Source of the DNA: Chthoniobacteraceae bacterium
Lineage (GTDB): Bacteria > Verrucomicrobiota > Verrucomicrobiia > Chthoniobacterales > Chthoniobacteraceae
Length of the DNA: 64,000 nt
Direction of reading: 5' to 3'
Assembly (NCBI GenBank): GCA_028293625.1
Contig: JAQGOL010000040.1
Location: 179,694-243,693, forward strand
Shown: piece by piece, positions 30,801 to 39,792 of the stretch
Layout: every line of letters starts with the position of its first letter
Numbering within the stretch: position 1 is the stretch's first letter
Program-made: the position numbers and the translations under genes
The notes under the pieces: model-generated
What the model was told of the DNA's origin: nothing
Seen by the model: only the letters and a program-made list of their open reading frames with translations
Database searches by the model: none

Positions 30801-33800
30801 TCCGAGCGCTTTGTCCCGGGAGTACAAAGTGGCCGCTCCCATATCAAGTACGGCCTTCGACTCAAAGAGGTCGAGCGAATCCAACACCCTCATCACGCCG
30901 ATGAGGGGAATCTTCCCTTGCTCGATCGAGCGCAAATCAAACGAGAGCGTTGAGACGACTTTCAGCAACCGAGTCAGCTCCGGTGCGACAAAGGTCAAAT
31001 CGCCATGCACCTGAAAGCGTCCAGCTTCTCGCGGATAGAAGGTCCCGCCGACTTTATGCAGGCAGCAAATCCCCTCGCTGGCGGTGCGCACCATCTGGTC
31101 CAGCGCCGCTGCCAGCAACTGTGATCCGACCTCCAGCTGCTCTGGCAACTCTACCCCGTTTTGACCGATGGTCAACGTCAGGCCGATGTGAAAGAATTGG
31201 CTGACATCAAACGCAATAGTGGCATGCACGCGCGGCGGATCGAGCTGGAACGGGGGGTTGGCCAACTCGATGGAGAGCGCGCCGGGAATATTGATCTTAA
31301 AGGCGGCCCGCGCCCACGCCTCCACCTTTCCGAGGAACAGTTGCGCGATCGCGTCGCGGTCGAACCGAAGATCCGGGTAGACCTGGACCGGGAACTCGTA
31401 GCTCTCCTTCATGAACTCCATCGTGGCAATGACGCCGATCCGCACATCCGGCGTGAGCCGGGTCTTTTCGCTCGATGAATCCAACCGCACACTCTTTACG
31501 GGACCGATCCCTGAGATGCTCAAGTCCTGCTTTTGCAGCTGCGCCAGCAGCGCCGCCTCCAGGGTGGCGCGGAGCGTGCCCGTAAAATCCGCTGTCACGC
31601 CGGAAGGGGCCAGCGCGATCTCCTTCGTAACAATTTCCATGTCGATGGCTTTCAGCTCCAAGTGGACACGAAATGCCAGACCGCCCTGGTACCAATGGAG
31701 ATCGGTAAGGCGAAGTCCGCCAAACCCGTCACCTTCGGGCAACTGCAGGATGTTCCGCACCGCTGCCTTGAAATTCTCCTCATCGGCAGGCGTGCGAAAG
31801 CTGGCGCCGCGGAAGTCGAAACGCGGCGCTTTCGTCCACTGGCGCGTGGCCGGATCGTACCCATCGAGCAGGAGCAGATTTTGAATGGTAAAGGGGTACG
31901 TGGGGCCGCCCAGTTCACAGCTGCTCTGAATGCGATAAGCGCCCGACGCCGGAACGTATTCCACCGGCGTCACTTTCATTTTCAGCAGATTGCCAAGGAG
32001 ATTGAATTCAATCGCGCCCAGCTCCGCGATCCGCTCGGCGATTGCACCGTGCGCCTGCTCCGCGAGCACGCGGGTGATCTCCTGGCGCGCCCCATTCAGC
32101 CATCCCTGCCAGTCACCGAGCGAGATTTCCCAGGGGTGATCCGCATTGAGCGGGCGAAAAAGCACTTTGACCACGGGCGACTGCTCCAGTTGCACTTGCA
32201 GCCGGCCGAAGGAGACTTGCGCCGTCGCTCCCAGGGCCGGCCCGTCCTTTTCCTCGGGGCCTGTGAAATCAATCGAGAGATAATCATCGATCTCCCCAGG
32301 CCAGGTTGGCAGGGCTTTCCGCAGATGTGCCAGAAGCGTCTCGCGAAAGTACTTCCGCATGGCCTCAGTCGCGCGGAACCCAGAAACGCACACCCTGGGT
32401 GTATCCGATCCGTGAATCGAAAGCGCAAACTCGCACTCGGCCAGGGGCAGTCCATCCTTTTCCAGCCGTATCGTGCGGGGCCAGGCGGGTGACCCGTTCG
32501 AAACCGGAAGCGCCGCCACTTCGATCCCGAGCACACGCTTCGCTGCGATCACGCGGAAGGCGCGGTTCCAGACCGCCGTCAGCGCCTCCTTCTCCGCTTG
32601 GCGCAGTTTCTCGAGCAGTTGCGTCTGGACCGAGATGCTGCCGTCGTAGATATTCAAGGTCAGCGTGGTTGGCGGCAACGGAACGGGCTCCAAGCCGAAC
32701 ATCTCCAGATTCGGCTCCACCCCCTGCAGCGTAAAAGTGAGCACGCCAGTATTGGAATCAATGATGGCGTCTGCCTCCTTGGCAAGCCACGCAGGGAAGC
32801 CAAGCGTTACAAAGGCCTTGCGCACGGCGGCATGGTCCACGCGCACGCTCCACCCCTCTGGCGCCACAAAGCGCCCTCGGTCCAGGATCATGCGGTTCAG
32901 CGTGACGCCGAGGAAGATTTCCTCATCGGGCTTGATTGAGTCCGGCGTAGCCGAGTGAGGAGATCCGTCCGAAGCGGGGGCGACGGTGCCAGGCCGTTTT
33001 TTTACTGCGAGCGACATCACGACGTCTGCCTTCCGCACGAGAAAGAATTTTACCTGCACCCGCAGATCTTCCGTAGGCTCGGATTGCGGCTCGATGTGAG
33101 CCCGGAGCCAGACCTGCTCGCGGGCCGCGACGGGAAAATCGATTACCCGCGAGCGCTCCAGTGCCTCGCGTCCCGCTACAGCAACTTCACGACCCTTTTT
33201 GATCGCCGCGAGCGCGGCGGCATGCGCCGAGCGAAATTTTTCGATACGGGCTTCGGCAGCCTCGGTGAACTGCACGAGCTGCTTTTCGAGTTCGAGCGCC
33301 TTTCCCATGGCGTCCTGCGGATTCAGCGCACCTTTCCGCAAGACCGCGGTCTCGCCCTCCATGACAATCGTCGAAAAGGCTTTCTGAAACTGCCCCACCA
33401 ATGGCTCCAGCTCGGCGCGAGAGAAAAACTGCTCCAGCTGCGGCTGCTCCGTGAACGCCTGCAGCAGGCCGAGCCGCTCATCGAGCAATTTGCGCCGCTT
33501 CTCGGCGCGCTCGAGTGCTAGCTGCAACTCGCCCGGCGCCGTCAGTTCATCAAGCAATTTGCGCCACTTCTCGGCGCGCTCAAGCGCTTGCTCCGGCGCC
33601 TTGAGTTGAGCGAGAGCGTCTCTACCTGCGCTGATCTTCTCGATCACGGCACGCAATTCATCGGCAAAGAAGTAGCGAGCCGGGACCAATCGCGCCTTCA
33701 GAGCAAGGAGGCTGGGCGGAACGGCCAGTTCAGCCTTCGTCGCCCGCGATTGTTCCCGGGCATTCTTAAAAATATCCGCATTGGCCTGGTAGCCCTGGGC

Positions 33801-34262
33801 GAAGAGCTGTTGGAGGAGCTCGCTCACCACGTTTTCTGTCGCCGCGCCCTCTGTCTTTGACGCCTCCTGGCGGAGGTGCTGGCCCAAGTCGACGAAGAAA
33901 GCGTTCATCAGTGCCTGCGGTTGCTTGTCGAGGAATCCCTTGTCCATCAGCAGTAAATGCTGCGCATCCTTGAGCCACTCGCCACGCTGCTCTTGCGCCA
34001 ACGTCTCAGCGCGGATGGCGAGGGCTTGCTCTGCAGATTCCGGAGGGCGCGGCTTGGTCGTCTCTTCATTTGCCGCCGGGCTGACCAGGAAACTCTCTTC
34101 AACCGCGGCGAGCGCCGTCATGACCTTTTCCACAGGAGCCAGCTCCTCTCCGGCCGCGACGAAAGCGCCTCCGCCACTCGCGAGGAGAATGGCGGAAGCG
34201 GCTAAGAGACGCAACCAACGCTGGAAGCGTGCAAAAGAGGAAGAAGGCAAGGGACTTAGCAT
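27804..34262 (-). CDS. Giant (2152 aa) secreted/envelope protein, first gene of stator-like operon
   Basis: Uninterrupted ORF; N-terminal signal-like RFQRWLRLLAASAILLASGGGAFVAAGEE; long beta-rich-looking middle; Gly/Lys/Glu-rich linker GHGGKEGDSGKRGDDTKAQSGGSGQEPGETHGPPNDQGNGKEQ; distinct C-terminal part. Confidence 0.75.
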   Translation of the reverse strand: MLSPLPSSSFARFQRWLRLLAASAILLASGGGAFVAAGEELAPVEKVMTALAAVEESFLVSPAANEETTKPRPPESAEQALAIRAETLAQEQRGEWLKDAQHLLLMDKGFLDKQPQALMNAFFVDLGQHLRQEASKTEGAATENVVSELLQQLFAQGYQANADIFKNAREQSRATKAELAVPPSLLALKARLVPARYFFADELRAVIEKISAGRDALAQLKAPEQALERAEKWRKLLDELTAPGELQLALERAEKRRKLLDERLGLLQAFTEQPQLEQFFSRAELEPLVGQFQKAFSTIVMEGETAVLRKGALNPQDAMGKALELEKQLVQFTEAAEARIEKFRSAHAAALAAIKKGREVAVAGREALERSRVIDFPVAAREQVWLRAHIEPQSEPTEDLRVQVKFFLVRKADVVMSLAVKKRPGTVAPASDGSPHSATPDSIKPDEEIFLGVTLNRMILDRGRFVAPEGWSVRVDHAAVRKAFVTLGFPAWLAKEADAIIDSNTGVLTFTLQGVEPNLEMFGLEPVPLPPTTLTLNIYDGSISVQTQLLEKLRQAEKEALTAVWNRAFRVIAAKRVLGIEVAALPVSNGSPAWPRTIRLEKDGLPLAECEFALSIHGSDTPRVCVSGFRATEAMRKYFRETLLAHLRKALPTWPGEIDDYLSIDFTGPEEKDGPALGATAQVSFGRLQVQLEQSPVVKVLFRPLNADHPWEISLGDWQGWLNGARQEITRVLAEQAHGAIAERIAELGAIEFNLLGNLLKMKVTPVEYVPASGAYRIQSSCELGGPTYPFTIQNLLLLDGYDPATRQWTKAPRFDFRGASFRTPADEENFKAAVRNILQLPEGDGFGGLRLTDLHWYQGGLAFRVHLELKAIDMEIVTKEIALAPSGVTADFTGTLRATLEAALLAQLQKQDLSISGIGPVKSVRLDSSSEKTRLTPDVRIGVIATMEFMKESYEFPVQVYPDLRFDRDAIAQLFLGKVEAWARAAFKINIPGALSIELANPPFQLDPPRVHATIAFDVSQFFHIGLTLTIGQNGVELPEQLEVGSQLLAAALDQMVRTASEGICCLHKVGGTFYPREAGRFQVHGDLTFVAPELTRLLKVVSTLSFDLRSIEQGKIPLIGVMRVLDSLDLFESKAVLDMGAATLYSRDKALGVLAYIFKPERESKLDFKQGIFESRMPLDLFRMHIADTNLKIHFGDGAVAVKAAGNVDLLIGQADFFDIGAQIGRGPLRFNAKGRVAVKFCPKIGSAEVSVNQSRAQAKFSVLFIPLSVSVPSVEELTPGLLLDLIAGLFDFRLEDLAQLLKGKISIGAGHGGKEGDSGKRGDDTKAQSGGSGQEPGETHGPPNDQGNGKEQKADEKIGVPKMPPEKTSDEKKGGEKKLDQKPPGNEVTEAGLSEGGTPVFYAQGVKDKLPSILNETKSWLVESIDGKQAAHWSWARGGQRVWRVAIQGDVAYACPLYFKKEEADADKNPPRTLIPAKAGKLLPAPEKAPSKLTHDMVEALLAIVVPEEGSSGSMPAAALMAIRQAVAAGSSSEAAAKDSEALEVWHCTHPANEVYDPSDAPEGTADESAHATVIIKAGGWRTYFTRLKKDGQLVKHSFAKNDPLLQHRLLPTTEGECQEKTFASLTGQFARLVQKTRAGGPKYLGETDAAFYLYTKESIAVIERKADGRLGTHRLVCPKALPSVHECEVEEWQPIVKILQEEAAEGSLQRDDELILDAPRPARLAIIEGEDEKPWKVRLFARPSPAVHPTFASETADGGLDLSSAYQALGEELLARVSAPPEIAPDKWSLAIGCEATLPPLAATMKTHLCEHCPVAASDPENVISPYNAETRQWKYVWHDVPQRDPQLAKFRQILKDIWATPQMQRSSELAEKKRRLSGILGASGAKDGLPNGAATNVRGRSDYPGYSFEKDEMFILQRVNNRLQFAWLEQPFSRDSATASYDYHPMLDAVGQQYAVIHSNTFQQRLRLGDLITAEAEAPILGAEAPTARVDHHHWSIGLEIRPEAASRRLVWAEVFFPGDQPLRREAVAEQLQARLAQSAASAPFAAVQSFLQAVKRHGIEESHLAILREAAHLPMRIWGNGVSLDGGPMQGRYEDWLKKGVVVDPDRFPLGKRAGRSALILDLFAQPEVWLQHFRATPRWIVYGSN

Positions 34263-34321
34263 ATAGGGATGGCAGCTTGGGCGCGGAGATTAGCAACTTC
34301 GCGATTTAATGCCATCCCTAT
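34263..34321. repeat. Perfect 12-bp inverted repeat (ATAGGGATGGCA / TGCCATCCCTAT) abutting start codon of giant gene
   Basis: Arms 34263-34274 and 34310-34321, 35-bp spacer; ATG begins at 34262 on minus strand. Confidence 0.8.
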
Positions 34322-34408
34322 CATTTAGAGTGCAGCCTTCCTCCGGCCAAAACCGTCGTGCATCCTTAAGGCTCGTATCCGCAATATATACGCAAGCTAG
34401 TGCTTTTA

Positions 34409-35270
34409 GAGGGTGTTATTAACTTTGGCCTGCCAGGATGGAGAAGATTTGGGAAAGCATTACGGAGGCGAAAGCAGCGAAGTGAAGTCCGACAAGGATT
34501 TCGGGCAAGCGCTCATAGTCTCTCACATGCCGGCGAAAGAGTGTCAGCCAGCCAAAAGAACGCTCAACTACCCAGCGCCGAGGCAGTAGAATAAAGCCTT
34601 GGTTCCCTCGGGGCGCTTGACTACTTCCAAACGGATTCCGTGCTCAGCGGTTTGCGCTGCAGCTTCCTCACCGCTATAGCCCTGGTCAGCAAACATCACC
34701 TCGACGTTCTCGCCTGTAGCTTCCTGCACTTTTTTGGCCAGCTCTCCAACTTGTGCACGGTCTTGTTCGTTTGCAGGGGTCACATGGGCGGCAAGAAGAT
34801 TGCCCAAAACGTCCACGACCATGTGCAGCTTGCTGCCCTTCTTTTTCTTATTTGCGTTATAGCCGCCGCGATCTCCGTTTTCAATGCTGCCGTGCAACGT
34901 GCGGCTATCAATGATCCCGGCAGTCGGGTTGGCGTTTCTACCATCCAGCAACCGCAAAAGCACTCGCAGGTCATGGACCACATCCTCGAAAACGCCCGCT
35001 TTAAGCCAGCGCTGCGTCTGCTGGTAAACAACGTAGTAAGGAGGAAAATTGGTAGGCATCATCCGCCAGGGAGCACCGGCGCGAACTATCCAGCGCATCG
35101 CGTTGAAGACTTCGCGCAAGGGATGTTCTCGCTGTGGAGCGTCCTCTTTCATCAGGGTCAGATACGGCACTACAAATGCCCATTCGTCGTCACTCACATC
35201 GCTTGGGTATTGCTTCCGTTCGGTCATGCCAAATTGACACTTCTTGAAGAAAAAAGTGCATAACACCCTC
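34409..35270 (-). mobile_element. IS5-family (IS1031-like) insertion sequence, 862 bp, TTA target duplication
   Basis: Ends GAGGGTGTTAT... and ...ATAACACCCTC; flanked by TTA (34406-34408 and 35271-35273). Confidence 0.85.
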
Positions 35271-35308
35271 TTAGAAGTCTGACCGACGGTGGCCGTCGTG
35301 CTTGACAA
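34568..35308 (-). pseudogene. IS5-family transposase, frameshifted near C-terminus
   Basis: YPSDVSDDEWAFVVPYL...GIIDSRTLHGS...GGYNANKKKKGSKLHMVVDVLGNLLAAHVT...FADQGYSGEE; the C-terminus [48 protein letters not shown] continues in another frame (down to about 34420). ORF start extends past the IS end; likely start is MTERKQYPSDV. Confidence 0.8.
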
Positions 35309-35325
35309 GCTATGCTAACTAAGGG

Positions 35326-35931
35326 TTGCATATGACTATGCAAAGCTACTCCCTCCTCGCTCGCGTGTTTCTGCTTTTAGCCCTCGCCGCTACCTCTGCA
35401 TGGGCCGTCGAGATCGACGATGCCAAAGTGGAAAAATGGATCGGAGCGGGCTACACCAAAGCTGGAGAGGCTGTAGGAGACGCCAAAACCAAAATCGCCA
35501 AGCTCTACACCGTGGAGGAACTTAAGCAGGGCTGGACTCGGCTGAAGCACTGCCGTGATTTAGGCAATGCCGATCTCCATCTCGCTGCGGCGGAGCATTA
35601 TGTCTTTGCGCGCCTGATCGCCGCCAGCCAGGGTGATACGGCCTATCGAAAGCTGCCCAAATGGTATGAGACGGCTAAGTCCTTCGCGAATAAACTCGAC
35701 CTCGAAAAATATATTCAGTCATCTGATCAACCCGTTTCACCCGTGAATGCCAAGGTGACGAAGTGGGGCGAAAATGGGATCGAGCGAGGACTGGCTGATT
35801 ATAAGCAACTCACCGGGCAGGATCCGAAAGCGGGCTCCGCTGCCGTGGAGACACTAATCGCCAGCAGCTACGGCCTCTACTACTATCCACATAGAAAAGC
35901 CACCGGCGTGTGCGATGTGCAGGCGCCCTAA
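35326..35931 (+). CDS. Hypothetical secreted protein
   Basis: Signal peptide-like LLARVFLLLALAATSAWAVE; 201 aa. Confidence 0.55.
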   Translation: MHMTMQSYSLLARVFLLLALAATSAWAVEIDDAKVEKWIGAGYTKAGEAVGDAKTKIAKLYTVEELKQGWTRLKHCRDLGNADLHLAAAEHYVFARLIAASQGDTAYRKLPKWYETAKSFANKLDLEKYIQSSDQPVSPVNAKVTKWGENGIERGLADYKQLTGQDPKAGSAAVETLIASSYGLYYYPHRKATGVCDVQAP

Positions 35932-36312
35932 CGCAATATACCTCCGAGTGCTGGAAAGAGGGTGATCGATGAGCGGCGATCCTCGCGCAAGCTGGGCGGA
36001 GAGATGGAGCATCACGGTGCTCACAGAGTGCGGCGACAGCTAGACCCAAAACAAGCGAACTGCTGGCGCAAAGTGACGGATTCCGGCACGGATTTTCCAA
36101 ATGATTGTGCGCGTTCGACAATGATGTACGCAGCTTTTTCCTAAAACGGCATTGCAAAGCGTCGGGCGGCACTATTTTCGGGCCGTTCGCCAGCAAATGG
36201 GCGTTCGGCCTGTGCTTGTAAGCATGGCTCCGCTTATCTGCTTACCTTTTGGAGTAAGCAACCGGATGCTATTTACTCTTGGATCAAGCCGATCGGGCTT
36301 GGATCGTCTCGT

Positions 36313-37878
36313 TTAGGTAACTCCAAGCTCCTGTATCCGCTCCCAAGCCGCGAAAAAGTCTTTGAGCCAGGAGTTGTAGTTTAAAATGCGGTAGATGACG
36401 CGGCGGCCAGCGCGCACGATTTGCGCGGGCAACAGCACGATGCTTTGCAAAAAGCGTCTGAATTCCATGCGCACAAGCTCCACTCCACGTTCCTGATTGG
36501 GCACCAATAATCCAAACCAGGCTTTGAGGTTCCACGCCAAGGCTGACATCACCATATAGGCCCAGTTGCTTGTCAGATTGTCGACTGGCATCCGCATTGC
36601 ATTGACCCCGTTTTTAAGCTGCTCAATCACGTTCTCCTGATCGCAGCGCTCATTGGCCAGCTCCACGATTTTCTTTTTACTTAAGTCACGTCGGATGGTG
36701 ATATAGAAAAAGTAGCGAACCTCCTCAGAGATAACTTTTTCGCCTTTGCACACGCTGATATTCTTTCGCAAAGCAACCAGGCGGTAGTCCTGGGCGCACT
36801 TCAATGGCCGATACTCCAGCTCCGCCACGCTCTCGCTCTTGAGAACCTGGTTCGTATAACCCTTTTCGCGTACTACCTGCTCCTTGACCCGATCGCGCTT
36901 CGGCCGTGGCTTCGTCTTGATCTCATACTTGGGTGGGCGCTCAAGCAGCGTCCACGCAGCCTCGGGAAGCGACGCGGCCAGTCCAACTACTTTGGCGTGC
37001 GCATCCATTCCGAAGATAAACTTGGTTCCTTCTTTATCCCAACGATCCAGCTCGCCCGTAAGTGTATAGTCTGTGTCGCCTCGCAGCGTGATTTTTTTAG
37101 AGCGCTTTCTTACAAGGGCAATCGACTGGTCTATCCACGGAACGCATCCGTCGTGGCTGACTACGTTGCCCGGACGGTTGATCGCGTAAAGCGTTTCCTT
37201 TGTATTGGCCAAAGAAATAATGAGCGGATGATAGCCCCAAATGCCTTTGTAGGAGAGCGACATTCCGCCTTTGCATTCTCCGTGCGTGCCAGCAATGGTG
37301 CCGTCAATATCAATGAAGGCCTCCTTGAGGAAGCTGCGGGGCTGAAGCTTCCATACCCGCAGTCGCGTTTCATTGATGGCTTCCATCAAATCGCAAATGG
37401 AGCTTGTGGTAAAACGCCGGGTGAAATCTCCGCTGGTAGTTGGATCAGGAATACGCTGAACGTTGAGAGCGTCAAGGAATGCCTCGTCGTTGCGGCGTAG
37501 TTCAATGTCCTCCAGGCATACGCCGCCAAGCAAAGCGTTGTAGGCGATATTTAGCACGTGATCACTCTCATGATAGGGCAGGTGAATCTTTAGAAGGTGC
37601 AGGCGCTTGTCGATCTCCCCGGCCAAGCCGATCCGTTGCACCATCGTATGAAGGGCTCCGATACCGCCGCAGTTTATCGCGCGTGTCCGTTCGGCCATCT
37701 CAAGCCGGATGTTGACAGCGCCCATTACGGGCGTGGCACCTGCGCCCTGATTGGTTTTGGGATCAAGCCTGCGCTGGATTCGACTCTTGCGGTTTCGGAG
37801 GATTTTGGGATAAGTTCTTTTCACTCGAAATGCTGGTTTTGTTTGATCGCCCGGTTTCGCCACCTGACGGCAGATCAA
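36313..37878 (-). mobile_element. IS1380-family transposase gene (IS ends not resolved)
   Basis: FLDALNVQRIPDPTTSGDFTRRF, FIDIDGTIAGTHGECKGGMSLSYKGIWGYHPLIISLANTKETLYAINRPGNVVSHDG, ANERCDQENVIEQLKNG. Likely start is the internal MGAVNIRLEM. Confidence 0.85.
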
Positions 37879-38181
37879 GCATACATCAGCATTTCGAGCC
37901 TTCCTCCCGTTTTTCGCGACGCTAGCGCGCTTGCTTAAGGGCTAGATGTGCGCGCCGCTGATTTGGAAGACAGCTTGGTGGAGCAGACCGCTGGTGTGTG
38001 CATCAATTTCTATAGTTGAGTGATTTTGGCTCGAAGAGGTTAATTTGGTTTAGCTCGTGCTGTAGCTATTACGCGGACCAATGCGGCTCCTGCTTACCTA
38101 ACCAGTGTCCTGAGTGATTAGATCGTTACATAATCCATCAGCTTTACAAGCTCCCGAAACCGGAGCGATTCAGAAAGCCTT

Positions 38182-39102
38182 CTACACGATCATGAGCCCT
38201 CCGTCATTCACCGTCAGAGCTCCCCTTCCCACGAAAGATCCCGCCAGCAGCGCCTCCGTGCAGGCATCGCCGACGTGCTTCTGGATGGCATCGCGGAGGG
38301 GGCGGGCGCCGAGGCGCGGGTGGAATCCTTCGCGGAGGAGGAACGGGAGAACGGTGGCGTCGAAGGTGAGGTCGAGGCCGCGGGTGCGGAGGCGGGCAAG
38401 TTCCTGGTCGAGGAGCATGGCGGCCACATGGAGCTGGACGTCGAAGGTGAGCCGGTTGAAGACCAGTTTTTCGGTGATGCGGGCGTAGAACTCGGGGCGG
38501 AGTGACTGGAAGGCGCGAGTCAGGACGTGACGCTCCATCGTGGCGAAGGTGGAATGCTGGAGGTTTAGGATTTCGGCGGAGCCGAGATTTGAGGTAAGGA
38601 CGATGTAGAAACCGCCTAGGTCGAGCGTTTCGCCGGAAGCCATGGTGACCCGGGCGGCGTCCAGGATCTGGAGCAGGATGTCGAGGACGCGAGGATGCGC
38701 TTTTTCGATTTCGTCGAAGAGAAGGGTACCGACTTTGAACTTTTCCAAAGGCTTGGCGAGGAGGCCGGTTTCACCCAGACGGCCGCCGAGCAGCACTCCA
38801 AGGCTTGCCTGGGTCTGGTATTCGGACATGTCGAATCGGAAAAGGTGCTCGTCCCCGAATAGGAAACGGGTGAACTCGATGGCTAGTTCCGTTTTTCCGA
38901 CACCGGTAGGGCCGAGGAAGAGGAAGCTGCCTCGGGGACGCTTGGAGGGGGTAAGTCCAAGTTCGCCACGGTATAGGACGGATGCAACGCGTGGGATCAC
39001 ATGATCCTGGCCGAGGACGCGGCACGTGAGATACGGTTTGAGGTCCTTTAGTTGCTCTGCGCGATCGGACGAGATCAGTTCTGCCTTCATGCGTGCGAGC
39101 AT
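38182..39102 (-). CDS. Single-ring ClpA/ClpB-like AAA+ ATPase
   Basis: SFLFLGPTGVGKTELAIEFTRFLFGDEHLFRFDMSEYQ, TLLFDEIEKAHPRVLDILLQILD, FYARITEKLVFNRL, GFHPRLGARPLRDAIQKHV. Confidence 0.85.
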   Translation of the reverse strand: MLARMKAELISSDRAEQLKDLKPYLTCRVLGQDHVIPRVASVLYRGELGLTPSKRPRGSFLFLGPTGVGKTELAIEFTRFLFGDEHLFRFDMSEYQTQASLGVLLGGRLGETGLLAKPLEKFKVGTLLFDEIEKAHPRVLDILLQILDAARVTMASGETLDLGGFYIVLTSNLGSAEILNLQHSTFATMERHVLTRAFQSLRPEFYARITEKLVFNRLTFDVQLHVAAMLLDQELARLRTRGLDLTFDATVLPFLLREGFHPRLGARPLRDAIQKHVGDACTEALLAGSFVGRGALTVNDGGLMIV

Positions 39103-39124
39103 GACAGGTGCGACGCGTTGGATT

Positions 39125-39140
39125 GCTCCAAGGCTGGAGC
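39125..39140. promoter_or_regulatory. GCTCCAAGGCTGGAGC palindrome, 35 nt upstream of virB2-like ATG
   Basis: Direct reading; lies between divergent clpB-like and virB2-like genes. Confidence 0.7.
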
Positions 39141-39175
39141 ACCGTTAAAGCGAACAGAGGCTATTACTTGCGGCC

Positions 39176-39466
39176 ATGACTACAGGATTCTTGTATCTAC
39201 GGTCCCTGCCCTTTCTCGCTCAGGCAGCAGGCGGGCTTGCGGAAGGCGCCAGTAAAGCCATGGGCATTGTGATGTTGATCGGGTTTATCTTCGGCACGAT
39301 CTGCGTGATCGGTGGTGGGTTCGCCATTCGACGCGGTGACACCGATGCTGGCAAACTCTCGATCATTGGCGGGCTGATAATTGCAGGTGCGCCGGTGATC
39401 GTGAAGGCGCTCTTTACGGCTTTCGGGCTTGAAGGTTCAACCGTGGATGTAGGCGCTTTCCAATGA
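39176..39466 (+). CDS. virB2: VirB2/TrbC-like conjugative pilin
   Basis: 96 aa, two hydrophobic helices (AMGIVMLIGFIFGTICVIGGGFAIRRGD...LSIIGGLIIAGAPVIVKALF). Confidence 0.75.
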   Translation: MTTGFLYLRSLPFLAQAAGGLAEGASKAMGIVMLIGFIFGTICVIGGGFAIRRGDTDAGKLSIIGGLIIAGAPVIVKALFTAFGLEGSTVDVGAFQ

Positions 39467-39792
39467 ACGAATTGCGTTTGACGGAAACCAATAGCGCCGA
39501 CGATTCCGATGGGAAAACATGGGGCTTCGAGGGCAACCTCTTCTGGCATCTGATCGGCGGGATCTTTGCGGCGGTGATCGTGTTGCTGCTGCTCTTCAGC
39601 GTGGCGCAGTGGACAATCACGGCTTCGGCGAGCGTGGCGGCGATTCCACTTTCACTCTCGCTGACTTACATCTTCGGGTTCAGACAGGGTAAACCGGCCG
39701 GTTACGACCGGGACATTCTGGAATTGTGGATCAGCGGGCCGGGATTCGGTCCGGATGCACGGCAGCCACTGGAGGAAAGATGTTATGTTTGA
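39463..39792 (+). CDS. virB3: VirB3/TrbD-like protein
   Basis: 109 aa, two TM segments, between VirB2- and VirB4-like genes. Confidence 0.6.
   Translation: MNELRLTETNSADDSDGKTWGFEGNLFWHLIGGIFAAVIVLLLLFSVAQWTITASASVAAIPLSLSLTYIFGFRQGKPAGYDRDILELWISGPGFGPDARQPLEERCYV

Noticed and set aside
24038-34262. Zorya defence system
   Set aside because: There is a channel-like subunit and single-TM partners but no ZorC/ZorD/ZorE-like genes, and the lead gene is an exported giant protein.
36282-36305. GATCAAGCC-GATC-GGGCTTGGATC hairpin as a regulatory element
   Set aside because: It lies just past the IS1380 transposase stop and is more simply a terminator or IS end structure.
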